Assembly (NCBI GenBank): GCA_905250075.1
Contig: CAJNOP010000406.1
Coordinates: 62,001-126,000, forward strand
Origin: Rotaria sp. Silwood1
Taxonomy: Eukaryota; Rotifera; Eurotatoria; Philodinida; Philodinidae
Reading direction: 5' to 3'
DNA: 64,000 nucleotides
The translations under genes and the position numbers were made by a program. The notes under the pieces are model-generated. The model was not told the origin of the DNA and ran no database searches. It was given only the letters and a program-made list of their open reading frames with translations. The first letter of the stretch is position 1. Each line of letters opens with the position of its first letter. Shown piece after piece: positions 11,495 to 22,983 of the stretch.

Positions 11495-14240
11495 GGTGTT
11501 GCATCTTAGATCGACGGTTATCCTGTAGATATTCTCTTTTCAAACTTAGCTTTTCTTCTAGTGAAGTTTAATCGGTTTTAATCCTTTGATCTTTTCTTAC
11601 ATGATTGATAGTCACCGCTTGTGTGATAAAACCTATTTCATTGTCAAAATATTGATTTTTATTCGAGGTATGCGCTGAACATCTTTATTAATGTAAATGA
11701 TTTCAAAAAAAAAAAATATATATATATAATATATTTATCCATTTACTAAGAATAGGAAAATTTCTTAGTAGCTACACTGGTTGATGGAAGTTGCTTTCTT
11801 CATTTATATGTCTACGAAATGCTTAATCTTGATCTACGAAATACCGATTACAATCAATGAGAATTTGGATTACTTCTTTATTTGATTTTTTTCTCTAATC
11901 TTTGATTGTTCTTGTTGCTACAAATTTGTATCTAACATGTAATCAATATTATTTTTCTGTTCCTTAAAAAAAGTCATACAAGGCAGTGATGAGAACTTGT
12001 GAGTTTCACTTCTAAAATGATTGTGCACTTTCTCGTTTTCCCAGTGCCTTGACTATCTATAATAAAAAAATTCGGGTTGCAAAGAAAGATAATCATTTAT
12101 GAGTAAGTCATATGTGAAAAATCTTTCATTTTATTTCACATTCTCATGCCAAACAAGATTCAAGCACTTTTTGATGGTGCAGAGCCAGGATCATAATTAA
12201 CTCGGTGATAACAAAAACAATACACTGAATCGGTTATTAGGCTGTTTTCGATGAATGAAAATTCATTGTAACATTTTGAAACGAATCGATATGTATCACT
12301 ATTTTTCTTTCATGTTCAATTAACTGGATAACAAGCTTGTAACGGTGGATATGAATCTTGATCAACTAAATAGTGTAGATATATCTTATTGAAAGCGTTT
12401 GTCCTAGATCGATTAAGAGTTACAAATGCTTCTGTTGATTTTAATTAATCAATAGTTATTGATATATGGCATTTGTTCAATTGTTGTTGCGCCTTAAAGC
12501 AATAAAACAGTGATGAATTTTTTTAATTTATCAAGAGATGGCGCTGTTTCGATTAAAGATTTTTACCTACTTACACTATCATTAAGAGCCATATCAACAA
12601 ATTTAGAAACAAGTTGGTCTTGTTTTGCATCATATTGAATTTCATTATATATCTCAGTTATTATTTGAATATCAGTTTGAAACTGGTCTGAATATAACTT
12701 ATCGACCGGTATCACAACAGATAATTATGATGAACATTCATTAATTACTAATGATTCTCTAAATGCATAATGCAAGCTGATGATTGTTTTATATTGACTA
12801 TAGTATCTGGTCTTGATGGTTATTGATGCTGATTGTTAACAGTTTCTTTAAGTTTCGATAGTAATTTTTCATGTTTTCCTTTTATATTGACACTATTATG
12901 AGGAATATCACAACGATGTCTTAGGTTTTTGACAACAATCATTTCGGAGCTCAATAAAATTTATCTTGGCAATTCGCTGGTCATTTTGTTGATGAATCTA
13001 AATTTCTCGATAGACAGCTAAAATAAATGAAAATTATAATTATTTGGTTAGCATTTTTTTCTTCAGGTAGAAAAAAACATGGAATATTTTCGTTTTCATC
13101 ACAAGTGACGAAAAATAGAGAAAATGTCAATATAAATGTTAGAATTCAAGCCAGCTTAAGACTTATTGTCTTCGAAAACTGAAGACATAGGGTATATTTT
13201 TTTGTCAAATGAGAGAATGCTCGAGACACACTTTTTATCAAATTTCAAAGTGCATTAGACACATTTTCTATCGAATGAGAGAAAGTTTGAGATAGATATC
13301 GTTCGTAACTAGAGAAAGGTGAAATCCAACTTGCAGAATGAGAACATAGAACTCTTCATTGGATCGTGCCACACGGAATGCAGTATTTTCTTGATTAAAA
13401 TGAAGTAAACAAAGAGAAAATGTTAATTATTTCGATTAAACTGTTCCACTGAATTCTCTCCTAATCTAAGAACAAAAGCTTCGACACATGTTTTCTCACA
13501 CATTTCATGAAGCTGAAAAAAACAAATTGCATAGGGTCTATAATAACAGAATGCCTGACTGAATCATTGCCTATGATGATTACAATATGAATCAGTGTCG
13601 TAAAAACCGCTCGGAAATTTCCGAGCTCACTACAGTTTTTCTGTTTGGTTCTCTTTATATTCTACGGTATCAATATTTTTGAACTCTTTCAAAAAAATTT
13701 GATATCATTCGAAATCAAGCCTCTCAATAAGTGTGAGCGCATTCATACCGCCTATACTATCCACATCAGTTGTTTTCGCTAGGTTTTCGAGTTTGATTAT
13801 TTATTAAAGACAACGCAACAAAAATTGTCATTAGTTAGAAGACTTAACTGACAAAGAGAAGTGTGTCGCCATTTGAAAAACTATATTGAGACAACATAAT
13901 GACTACGATAACCAACACTGTTGAAATGGAAGAGAGATGCTATATTTTTTTTCAGTTTTATTCGTAATTCTCTTCAATCCATAGCCTATACTTGATTAAG
14001 TCAGCAGATTGAATGAGTAGAACAGGAATGTCACTGTATAATAATCCATTTGATATTTGCTTTCTTTCTTCGAAAGAAACCAGTGTGTTTTTATTCATTT
14101 GCAATAGGATAGGCAAATAGATCATGAAGGAACGGATGAAACCATCTTTTTATCGTGTTTTTTTTTGCCGTTCTCTTATTCGAACGCAAGCATATGCACA
14201 AGACATAATTGTGTTTTTATCTTTTAGTAAAGCAGCAGCT
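11495..14240. other. Intergenic with an (AT)n tract and an unidentified decayed coding remnant
   Basis: A TA-rich microsatellite lies at about 11710-11740. On the minus strand between about 12560 and 13030, segments such as SVNIKGKHEKLLSKLKETVN and VDKLYSDQFQTDIQIITEI read like protein but are split by stops and shifts. I do not recognise the family. The rest shows nothing. Confidence 0.35.
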
Positions 14241-15210
14241 ATGAATTCGAAAGATTCAGCACAAATAACGCAGGACATGGAGCAAGACTATAATACAAAT
14301 CTTCGCACTCAAATAGCTGCATTCAAATTATCTGCTGCTTATGTTCGACGAGCAATAGATGTCCTCCAGATTGAAAGTTTGTCCTTGTCATGATTAGTGA
14401 TTTTGGTTCATCTCATGACTCCAATTCAATGCATGCTATGCAATTAATCATTCAAACATTGAAAGAAGCCAAAATACTTGATCAGGATAAATAACAGATT
14501 CTTGTCGTGCATAATGATTTACCAACAAATTATTGGACATTTATATTCGGTATTCTCATCAAAAATAGTTCATATCACGAAACTGATAGTGGTTGTTCAT
14601 TTTATCAACCATATTTGTCATCTTATTCACTTACTATCGGCTATACTTCAGCTACATTGCGTTCGCTATCGTACAAGCATTGTAATTGATCTAGTCAATG
14701 CGTGTAATATCGCTCCAGTGTATTGATGCCCGGCGGCGTTTTAATTTTAGTAATCCTCGAATATAATAGCAAAGCTACTCGGGATCATGGTGAGCTCCTG
14801 TTTAGATGTGCTGGAGCATTCTTATCACCTGAAAAATACTCAACTATACAGTTTCAATATATTGTCGTTTTTGTTCTGAATGTGTCGATCGTTATCTTTT
14901 TGAAAAATTTAACCTTGAATTAATCAAATCAGACACTGTTAACGTCAAATCAACTCTGAGAAAACAGTTACGAAATGGCGAGAGAACACTCGACAGTTTG
15001 GCTAGAAGACAGACCTTGACCGTACGTATTGCTCCCGAATACCCACTCAATCAAGCAATGATCATCAGTAGGCAACGGTCAGTAGAGGAGATCGACACGA
15101 TATTGGATCAGTATTGAAACTTACATGAGCAAGGAATGAAAGAACAGTTCGATGACTTCGAAACTTATATGATAGTTATGAATTCAGTTTTAAAAAAGAT
15201 AACGAAATAG
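14241..15210 (+). pseudogene. SAM-dependent carboxyl methyltransferase-like (SABATH type) pseudogene
   Basis: Starts at ATG 14241 (MNSKDSAQITQDMEQDYNTN) in an open frame to about 14390. A one-base shift then leads into the SAM-binding motif region ISDFGSSHDSNSMHAMQLII. A premature stop follows (QDK-stop-QILVVHNDLP), then NYWTFIFGILIKN and SLTIGYTSATLRSLSY, and a deletion of perhaps 30 codons. LMPGGVLILVILEYNSK comes next, and after another shift the frame reads CVDRYLFEKFNLELIKSD, LDSLARRQTLTVR, SVEEIDTILDQY-stop and EQFDDFETYM to TAG at 15208-15210. Motif order matches salicylate/jasmonate-type SABATH methyltransferases (D-x-G-x-x-x-G-x-N, NDLP, then a hydrophobic sheet strand). The second Gly of motif I is Asp here. 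Such enzymes methylate carboxyl groups of small acids. This copy is inactive. The family is rare in animals, so lateral origin is a reasonable guess. Confidence 0.8.
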
Positions 15211-16219
15211 ACTCTCGTATGTATGTAAAACTTTTCCCTTATAAAATAATGCTGTACTAAAAGACAATGAATTAGAACAGTGTATTGGTAAAATTTTCAG
15301 AGTAAAAACATTCAGTAGTAAGGCATTAGATTAAGAATATCGTCGAACTACTTATAGAAATTTTGAAATTGTGAAATCAATGATCTTTTAAAAATAATAC
15401 AAATATTTTTATTGATTTTCATCAATTGGATGGATATTTTCACCTTTTTTTCATATAAGGCTTTTGTGTACATAAAGCACTTTAACACTTGTTATCCTCA
15501 CAAATTATACTCATCTCATGTCTGTCTTCTAGTTACGAAAACGAACAGTTTTATTTTTATACTAATTTTGGAAATCGATCAAAACTCATTCATGTTTTTA
15601 ATGAACTCTTAATTGATTAAAATTAGATTACAGCAGAGCTAATCTATCACAATTAATTTTAAATTCATCAACTGGAGTTTTGTTGATTGAGATTTCAATC
15701 GATTGAATAAATTTAAATCGATTCTCAGCTAGAATCGGATTATAAGTAAAAGAAGCCAATAAAAATTTATTCAGTTGATTACTTTTTCAATCTAATTATG
15801 CTGCAAAAAGTGAATGGTTCAAAGAAGAATTCAGATTTATCTACTGATAATTAAAATTAATCCTGATTTTTATAGAAGTATTTTTTGTTGGGTAAAGGTT
15901 TCTGATAAAGTAAAAGCTTCTTTATCAGTTTGAATCCCAACGACTGTAGTAATTATATGTTTTCAAGGTGGTCTTAACAGATGATAAAATGTGTTACATA
16001 TTTAGAATCGATCCTAGCGAAATAGTACGTGTGCGTAACAATCGATTTATATAGTGTTGATCAGAATTTTCAGAGATCCTGAAGCTTATTCGTCATTATC
16101 ATTTGGTAAAAGCTTCTTTCAAAAATGCAATCTTTTTTGCTTAGTAATCATTCAACATGCATTCACACATACACTTAAATTGGTCCGAAAATGAGCAAGC
16201 AAGAAATCAAGTTGATCAT
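15211..16219. other. Intergenic, nothing recognised
   Basis: A+T-rich. The open frame at 15412-15612 (+) has no recognisable features. Repeated ATTTAAAT/AATCGATT phrases near 15640-15780 are low complexity. Confidence 0.4.
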
Positions 16220-16995
16220 CATCATTGAAATCATAAACAGCTACTGATGTCGAATAGTAAATTGTATCAAAAAAACAGGTATACTGATCGAACTATTTCT
16301 GCAAATTATAGAGATTAAATCACTGTGTTGATCATTGTTTAGAACGTCTACAGCTAGTCGTGGTTGATTGGACATGGTGGCATAAGAGCTGCGAGTCCAG
16401 CAAGTACGGTTGTCAAAGTCCAAATGTACACTGACATTATTGTAGTAGTAATTAGTGACAGCTAAGTCTAAGTTTTAGTCATGATTGAAATCAGCTACAA
16501 GTACTATATTTGGAAAAAAGCCTGTGGCAAAAGAAAGCCATAGAGCAAATATGCCATCGGCATAACCGAGAAGAACACTGATAGTATTCGCGCCACTATT
16601 TGTGACCAATTAAGCGTGCCTTGCATTATTATTTAAATCTGCGATAGCAATGAAATATGAATAGCTAACATCTGGAAAGAACATTGTTAACTGAAAAGTA
16701 CCGTCATCTCGACCAACTAAGATGTCCACATTGGTATTGAATAGGTATGTGACAGGTATGTCTGCATGGCTATCCCTATTGAAACCCTGGACACGTATTT
16801 GAAATGCATTCTCTAAAACATCGGCAATGATTGGAGGTTCAAAGCTCTATTACCATATCCAAGAAGCACGTAAATATTGTTGTTGTCGTGATCTGAAGCG
16901 ACAAAATCCATGTTATTATCATCAATGAAATCTCGTTTTCATACCAAAAGTATGTGTCGAATGCCACATCCCAACAGATATGACCTAAATGTCAA
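16220..16995 (-). pseudogene. FG-GAP/VCBS repeat protein pseudogene
   Basis: Reading the minus strand from about 16995 downward gives a series of FG-GAP-type blades separated by stops and shifts: DNNMDFVASDHDNNNIYVLL, GYGNRA.., GFNRDSHADIPVTYLFNTNV, DILVGRDDGTFQLTMFFPDV, FIAIADLNNNARHA, NTISVLLGYADGIFALW, VLVADFNHD-stop-NLDLAVTN and YNNVSVHLDFDNRTCW. The recurring ADFN-x-D-x-x-x-D-(L/I) and VLLG patterns are the calcium-binding loop and blade closure of integrin-alpha-like or bacterial FG-GAP propellers. Many such proteins in bdelloids are secreted or membrane-anchored, with an N-terminal membrane segment and Thr-rich linker. A Thr/Ser-rich minus-strand frame at 17441-17659 could be that eroded linker. 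The copy is clearly non-functional. Confidence 0.75.
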
Positions 16996-18170
16996 ATAGG
17001 GCGATTTTAACAAGTACTTCGAATGAAACACAAGATGTTGTGAAATTTCTTATCTTAATTTCGGTTCTTGATGAAAAACTAGGCTAATGGTACAAGTTCG
17101 TCTTGAAAACAATACGCATAATTTTATTTTTGTTTTCTCATTACTGATATTCACAAAGACACCAGGATAATTTTTTCCTCGAAGAACTTCTGTCGAAGAA
17201 AGGCTTAAGAAATGATTCAAATGTTCCTCATACTAGTAAAAAGGGGTACAAGTCGTTATCTACTTTTGTGTCCGATTAAAATGGCAACCTACCACGAATG
17301 ACATCAAGATTCTTTCAATTACGACAATTTATGTTCTCATATGAAAGAACAAATGGTTTAATTACAGAAAGAAAATAGTTGCTGATTAATGCTATCTTCT
17401 GTCGAGTTTTGAACTTCGGAAACGTTTACTCTGAAAATGATCAAGAAAATATTGTTTTCTTCCGCACAATTAGAACGTGTTCAATAGAGTTCAAATACTC
17501 ACTTTCCATAGTCTCATGTGATAGACTGTTAATGGTTGTTGTTGTTGTGACAGCAACAGCGTTACTGCTGAAAAACCTCCTTGTTATTCTAGTAGTGATA
17601 CTGTTAGTGCTTAAGTCGGTCAATGCACTATCTAAAACATTTTGCATCAGTTTTAGCATGAATGGAAACGTCTCACTAAGATAGAATATCTTCTGAAAAG
17701 TAATTTGGTCTACTTACTATTTGTATACATCGTATTCCATGTGGCATTAACGATTGCTGTCGCTGTGATTAATCATACACTGGATGTTGTTGTTCCTAAC
17801 ACAGATAGAATATATAGAGAAGTGACCGCTCTGTTCACCCATTCTACATGTTTATCGATGATCATCAATTACTCAACTAGCTAATTGGAAAGAGGTTTTT
17901 TTATAAAATCATACCAAAGTAAATCAACTCAGCATTTTCATGTATTCATGATTGCTGAGCAATTGAAAATTTAAACGTGAAATCATATACTGATCTATGT
18001 TTGAGTGAAACGTTCTTCGGTTCACATTGTAAATTAGAAGAGACGAAATATGTGATATGGAAACTACATCGAGTAGTCTCGAATATCACGTAACATAATA
18101 TATTCCAGCTTATTTTCGTTTTTGAGCAAGCTGCTCACTCAATCTAATCCATGAAATAATCATCTCTTTT
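16996..18170. other. Intergenic; possible eroded 5' part of the FG-GAP pseudogene
   Basis: Overlapping frames at 17379-17684 (+) and 17441-17659 (-) share one segment. The minus one includes TRITRRFFSSNAVAVTTTTT, which could be a Thr-rich linker of the adjacent pseudogene. No start, signal or splice structure can be assigned. Confidence 0.35.
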
Positions 18171-18172
18171 AA

Positions 18173-18287
18173 GTGTGGATGGGTGTGGATATAGGCATTA
18201 GTGTGGATCTTCTCTCGACTTGAATTCACATTCACATCTAACCCACAACCCTCACACCCATCATCAACCTAGTCATACATCCACATC
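18173..18287. repeat. Telomere-like G-arm/C-arm module (copy 2)
   Basis: The G-rich arm (GTGTGGATGGGTGTGG and AGTGTGGATC, 18173-18211) precedes the C-rich arm (CCCACAACCCTCACACCCAT and CATCCACATCC, 18222-18287). The spacer contains ACTTGAAT, as in copy 1. Confidence 0.65.
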
Positions 18288-18395
18288 CTTTTTGAATCGA
18301 CTATCACATCTGAACAATTAGAAACGATGGTCATCACTCAACTAGTTTTATTGATTGGTGATGATGGTCAAAAAACTGAAATTGAGTGTCTTAGT

Positions 18396-19075
18396 TTAAT
18401 CCTTGGAGGACGGAATCTTTTTTAAACGAAAAACCGTTTCTCGACTTTTTTATTTTATTTTAAATGAAAATGGCTACATAAAAATCTTATGATTATCAAA
18501 AAAAACAATTCTTCTCATCTTTTAAACAAAATCTTTTTTGCTCACATCCTTACAGTTACTGATTTTCTTCTGCTCGTTACTTTGTTTCTTTGCTATCCCA
18601 TAAACGTTTGTTTGATCAGTAATCAGACTTAAAATTTCTTCGGTAAAAAAAAGTTCTGAAGACTGAAATTGGAGTTAGCTCTTTGAGAGAGATTGAGGTA
18701 AAGCCACCATGTGTGATATAAATTGCATTTATTGAACGCAGTATCTCTTCATATACATCCAAATCATCATCAGAGAGTTCAAGCTCATCTAAGTTATTGA
18801 CTAGTTCGTCGAAATCGAAGTCACTCTCGCTAGTGTCATCATTGGCAGATGAATCACAGGACTCGTTATTGAATTCATTATTTCCATAGAATTCCATTTA
18901 TTTAATTTTAATGGTACAAACGGTATAAAGAAATAGAGTACGAGTTAGAAGGAAAAATGATATGCTTTATGACCTTAATGACCTCACATATGTAATAGTT
19001 TAATGTGAAATAAACACTTTTTTCTTTACTGAAAAATAGGTGGTCCAAAAATGGACCACCGGTCCTCAAAGGGTT
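18396..19075 (-). mobile_element. Internally deleted piggyBac-type element
   Basis: The right end reads, on the minus strand, TTAA then CCCTTTGAGGACCGG (TTAA at 19072-19075). It is followed by a subterminal palindrome, GGTGGTCC..GGACCACC, at about 19040-19062. The left end on the plus strand is TTAA (18396-18399) then TCCTTGGAGGACGG, a slightly decayed match to the same terminal repeat. TTAA target sites and CCC-type ends are the hallmark of piggyBac transposons. The element is about 680 bp, far shorter than an autonomous copy of about 2.5 kb, and keeps only a short minus-strand frame. Confidence 0.75.
18616..18897 (-). pseudogene. N-terminal fragment of a piggyBac-like transposase
   Basis: A 93-codon minus-strand frame begins MEFYGNNEFNNESCDSS. 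It is highly acidic through residues 15-50 (DDTSESDFDFDELVNNLDEL, then SDDDLDVYEEIL), resembling the acidic, disordered N-terminus of piggyBac transposases. It lies inside the TTAA-bounded element in the expected orientation, with the ATG about 175 bp inside the terminal repeat. The DDD catalytic domain is absent, so no transposase activity is possible. Identification depends on the element ends, since the acidic segment alone is not diagnostic. Confidence 0.5.
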
Positions 19076-19434
19076 AATTGAATTGATTGGTTTGAAAGAT
19101 TGATCGTCAGATAAGGTAATCGATTTTTGTGATTCATGAGGGTTATCCAGATGAAACTAAAAGAAAGCTCGTCAATTGATTTGTCATTCATCAGCTGATC
19201 AGTCGATCGATAAAACATCGAATAAAATCTTAGAACAAGAATTCCGATCAATTATTCATTAGTTAGAACATCTAGACGAGCATTTGATTTTCGACTGTGC
19301 TTAATTGTTTCACGAGAGAAATTTTCAATTATTCTGGTTTAAAAGATATTTAGTTGATTATTGGTTAGAAAAAAATAAAAATAAAACATAGCACATGATA
19401 AATCAATCACAGATAAATATATGAAAGCTTCCCA

Positions 19435-21008
19435 TCAATCAGTTTGTGCACTACGACAGATTGGACATTGCGTTGAAGTCTAGAAAAACAGGAAATCAAA
19501 CTCAATTACAAAGCAGAGTTTCTTCATCAAATACCTTTAACCATGGGTCAATACATTCGGGATGAAAGATATGTTTACATCGTAAACGTTTCACAGTTTC
19601 ACCAGTTTTATATTCACTTAAACAAATCGTACATTTATCATCGGTAGATTTCGATTTCCTTGGTTTTTTATATGTCATCGTTGGTATACGCTTAATATCA
19701 CTGTCAGATAGACCAACGGATGGTGTTTCACCAAGAGCAAGTAATTCGAGTAGATCCTAAAAAGAATCAAATTGATTAAATAGATTATAATGAAGAATTT
19801 ACACCAAATCGAATGTGAACAGCAGCAGGAACAGCAAGAACATCGGGATCTTGCGTCATCCATGCAAAAGCAATCATATCAATCGGAACCGAAGGTGAAT
19901 GATCATCGTCATCATCATCATCATCGAATGATGGAGTACGTCCGCCAAAAAAACTTCTAAAAGAGAAAAGTTTTTGTTCGAAAGAAACATTCATTGAAAA
20001 CGAACTGAAGAAAATGAGTTAGAAGAGAAGTCGGATTATGGAGTTGTATTGCCGTAGATGATTGTGAAGATAATGGCATTTGATGATGAGAAGACCGGTG
20101 AACTGGCACAGTATGTGAGGACGATGAAGGGTGATCAAGAGATCGAACGGGATTCGAACGTTGACGTGCTGATGGAAGATCTGCCGATTGATGATTTCTA
20201 GAAAATATCAAAAGTAACAGACATTATGTAAAAATTTGCTTTATTTACGAATGTAGTAGATGGGATTGAGAAGGATAAGTTTCTTCTCTATGATGTCTTG
20301 GATCATTTTGACGAGCATTCCTTTCATATCTTGGTTCATTTTGGTGAACATTCCTTTCATATCTTGGATCATTTTGATGACCATTCCTTTCATATCTTGG
20401 TTCATTTTGATGACCATTCCTTTCATATCTTGGTTCATTATGATGGCCATTCCTTTCATATCTTGGCTCATTTTGATGAGCATTCCTTTCATATCTTGGA
20501 TAATCTTGATCATAACGACGTGATTGAGAAGCCGAGGAATGGTTTGTCGATGGTTGTTGATTTTTAAAATAATGTCGATCAGATGAACGGAAAAGCTCCT
20601 GATCATCATCAGGATACAATTGAGGATATCGTGCGTGTGAAAGAGTAGATGGAGCTTCCAATCGATATTGTTGGTGCGGTCGATCATTCGATGAATTCTA
20701 ATATTTAAAGCATCGACGATTTGTTGAATCAATAAAAATTTCTGACTTACGTTCATCTGATTAGATGATGATCTTATCGAATTTGGATATCCGTCGAAAT
20801 GAGAATATTCCCCTTGATAATAATAAGGAGATGGAGGAGGCTGGAGAGGATTTCTCTCACGATTTGGTTGAAAAGTAGATTGAAACGCAAAATCACTTGA
20901 TGTTGGAGGTACATTTCGTCTTGATAAACTATCCAATGGTTGTTGAGATTGAATAGTCACGTGACGACGAGATGGTCCATAAGAATCGTTGAAATATTGA
21001 CGCGACAT
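19435..21008 (-). CDS. RING-H2 zinc-finger protein (probable E3 ubiquitin ligase), 6 exons
   Basis: Minus-strand exons are 20751-21008, 20249-20697, 20006-20197, 19803-19956, 19535-19756 and 19435-19479. All introns are 46-55 bp GT..AG and the phases join into 1,320 bp (439 aa). The start is [16 protein letters not shown] (ATG at 21006-21008). Residues 1-150 are Ser/Gln/Pro-rich and disordered. Residues about 150-225 hold six to seven copies of an 11-aa repeat ([11 protein letters not shown]). A run of eight Asp lies in exon 4. The C-terminal RING-H2 starts at about residue 393: C-x2-C (CTICLSEY), then [17 protein letters not shown] with C-x-H-x2-H-x2-C, ending [10 protein letters not shown]. 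Family knowledge: RING-H2 domains of this type bind two zinc ions and recruit E2 enzymes. The substrate is unknown. No membrane segment is seen. Confidence 0.88.
20290..20515. repeat. 33-bp coding minisatellite inside the RING-H2 gene
   Basis: About six to seven near-identical 33-bp units containing CCTTTCATATCTTGG and TTCATTTTGATGA. In the gene frame each encodes one 11-residue PRYERNxxQNE/D unit. Open frames on the plus strand here (20260-20567) are by-products of the repeat. Confidence 0.9.
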
Positions 21009-22160
21009 GAAGAAAATACGCAAAAAATATGAACTCTACCTCCGATAGGTATGCTTGGCGTATTTTGAATATACGAGCAAAGTTATATAATGCAAAAGAA
21101 AATCGAACTTGCACTCTAATACACACTTTTTCCAACCATGATTCATTCATACTGTGTCAAATGACAGATACGGCCAATTACATCTATATGAAACATGTAC
21201 AATAGCAGTTAGCGACATCTATCTCTTTCTCATTTCATCCCTTATTAGGTAAGGAAATTAACAAGAAATACGGTAATTGTGTCCTTTTAATAGTATTTAT
21301 TTTCTAGAGAAATTAATCACAAGTAATACTCGTTCATGTGACTCGGTTGGTTCTCGACTGAATATTTGGCTCTTTTGGTGTTATACACTGCTTTACACTT
21401 CTCAACAAAACTAATATCCAAGGTTTGAAAAATGATGAACGTGACTATAGATATTGATATTTGCATCAGTGTTGTTGTGCATGATGATATGCGTGTCCGC
21501 GTGATGCGTTTTGCCATTAATCCATCCAAACAAATGCATAATGACGCATTAATACCGAACAGAAATCTAAATAAACTAAACAGACGGATCAATATACACA
21601 CGCACTCGAGAAAAAAGACTCTATTCAATTTACTTAGAGGATCTTCAGTGAAAGCACATCTGCGACATTAGCATGAAAACGTATCACACTCATTGAAAAC
21701 TCTACTACAAATCTGTATGGTTAAGAGCAGATCAACCGACAATGGCATTTACTAGAACGTTCGGTACAAAAATAAAAGTTTAAATGAACTTCTAGCTTAC
21801 AATAAATCATATTAGATCAGACCTATAAGCGAAATTTGCCGCTTGAGAGACGAGTGTGGGGCCGAATGGATTGATTAAGAAGTGCTCTACCGATTCAAAG
21901 GCTGCTTCTCCTAAGTGCCATCAACTAAAATAAAAATCTTAATACTTAATTGAAATATAAACGAACAGGAAACATTGATTAGTTACGGCCTATTTAATCA
22001 TTTATTTAAGATAAAGCTTAAATCAACGTAGTGTTGATTACCAGTAATTTTATGAAGAAAAAAAGCAATTAGAGAAAAGCATAAACTTATAGCAGTCTAC
22101 AGTAATGAGCACAGCTCATAAACAAAAATTTAAAAAGTGACGAGTATCGAATTAATCAGT
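21009..22160. other. Intergenic; upstream region of the RING-H2 gene
   Basis: Opposing short frames at 21317-21671 show no domain. No recognisable repeat is seen. Confidence 0.4.
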
Positions 22161-22235
22161 AGCCGTGGTCCGAAAGGACCGGATGCAATGCTTCAGGCTC
22201 ACAGCATGAGTTGTGTTTGGCTTCCGATCACGGCT
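22161..22235 (+). other. 75-nt structured element of tRNA-like size
   Basis: A perfect 7-bp outer stem (AGCCGTG at 22161-22167 with CACGGCT at 22229-22235) encloses a GGTCC-GAAA-GGACC tetraloop hairpin that partly overlaps it. It also encloses CGGA..TCCG and ATGCT..AGCAT stems. The size and outer stem resemble a tRNA, but the T-arm consensus is absent. It could be an RNA element, a tRNA-derived repeat or chance. I cannot assign a function. Confidence 0.3.
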
Positions 22236-22433
22236 CGTCTCTATCTTTTTTATTCACACTATATTTCACTTGAATTAATATGCATGTTGTGCAATTATTT
22301 TTCGTGATGAAGGATGCAATCTCTTACGAATGTTGTGCAATTATAGTAAGCAGCACGACATGTTGCTTGTTAAGAAAAGTAGACTTTGACATTGAATTCG
22401 CTTTTATCTTGGTTCGGCTGTAAGATATATTTT
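22236..22433. other. Intergenic, nothing recognised
   Basis: Short A+T-rich spacer. Confidence 0.4.
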
Positions 22434-22493
22434 GAGTGGATGTTGATGTTAGTAAGCAGATGAACAACACATCAACACCCACATCCACACTCA
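22434..22493. repeat. Telomere-like G-arm/C-arm module (copy 3)
   Basis: GAGTGGATGTTGATGTT and its near reverse complement, CATCAACACCCACATCCACA with CTC, enclose a spacer of about 20 bp. G-rich arm first, as in the other copies. Confidence 0.6.
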
Positions 22494-22636
22494 TTAGAAT
22501 ACTCATAGATGTCATAATACCATTACACTGAGTATCGAGAGCCAACCGTCAAAATACTCGCAGAGTAATCAAGTGTATTCATTTTCCCGATCTATAATTT
22601 ACGAACAGGAGTAATAACTTCCATATTCCTCACATA

Positions 22637-22983
22637 AACTATATATCCTAAAAGTTGAGCGTTTTGAGTGAATTTGGTGTAACAACGTCATTACCCCGGG
22701 GTAATACACCAAAACCACTCACAATGCTCAACGTCATAGATATATAGTTTCTATAAGGGTAATGAACTGATTGCCCATAAAATAACGATATATCCTAAAA
22801 GTTGAGCTTTTTGAGTAGATTTGCTGTAACAACGTCATTACCCCGGGGTAACACACCAAAATCAGTCAAAACGCTCAACTTTAAAAAGTATATAGTTTCC
22901 ATTGCACAGAGTGATGTCATTACCCTTGGGGTAATTGTTGTTGCGCGGTGGATACCTCGTGTAACGAGATTATGACATCACTC
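22637..22983. repeat. Tandem hairpins with CCCCGGGG core (three units)
   Basis: Unit 1 (22637-22750) and unit 2 (22784-22898) are diverged copies. Each has ends AACTATATAT / ATATATAGTT, arms CCTAAAAGTTGAG..GGTGTAAC / ATACACCAAAA..CTCAAC, and the core ATTACCCCGGGGTAA. Unit 3 (22909-22983) has different arms (GAGTGATGTCAT / ATGACATCACTC) but again a TTACCCTTGGGGTAA core near its left arm. They look like short non-autonomous palindromic elements. Confidence 0.8.

Noticed and set aside
20290-20515. CRISPR-like appearance of regularly spaced repeats
   Set aside because: Units are directly tandem with no unique spacers, lie in a spliced eukaryotic exon and keep a protein frame.
20260-20567. Two plus-strand frames with repeated [11 protein letters not shown] / [11 protein letters not shown] words
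   Set aside because: They are the reverse-strand shadow of the 33-bp coding repeats of the RING-H2 gene.
22161-22235. Functional tRNA gene
   Set aside because: The outer stem and length fit, but no T-arm consensus, no normal anticodon arm and no CCA-proximal features are seen.
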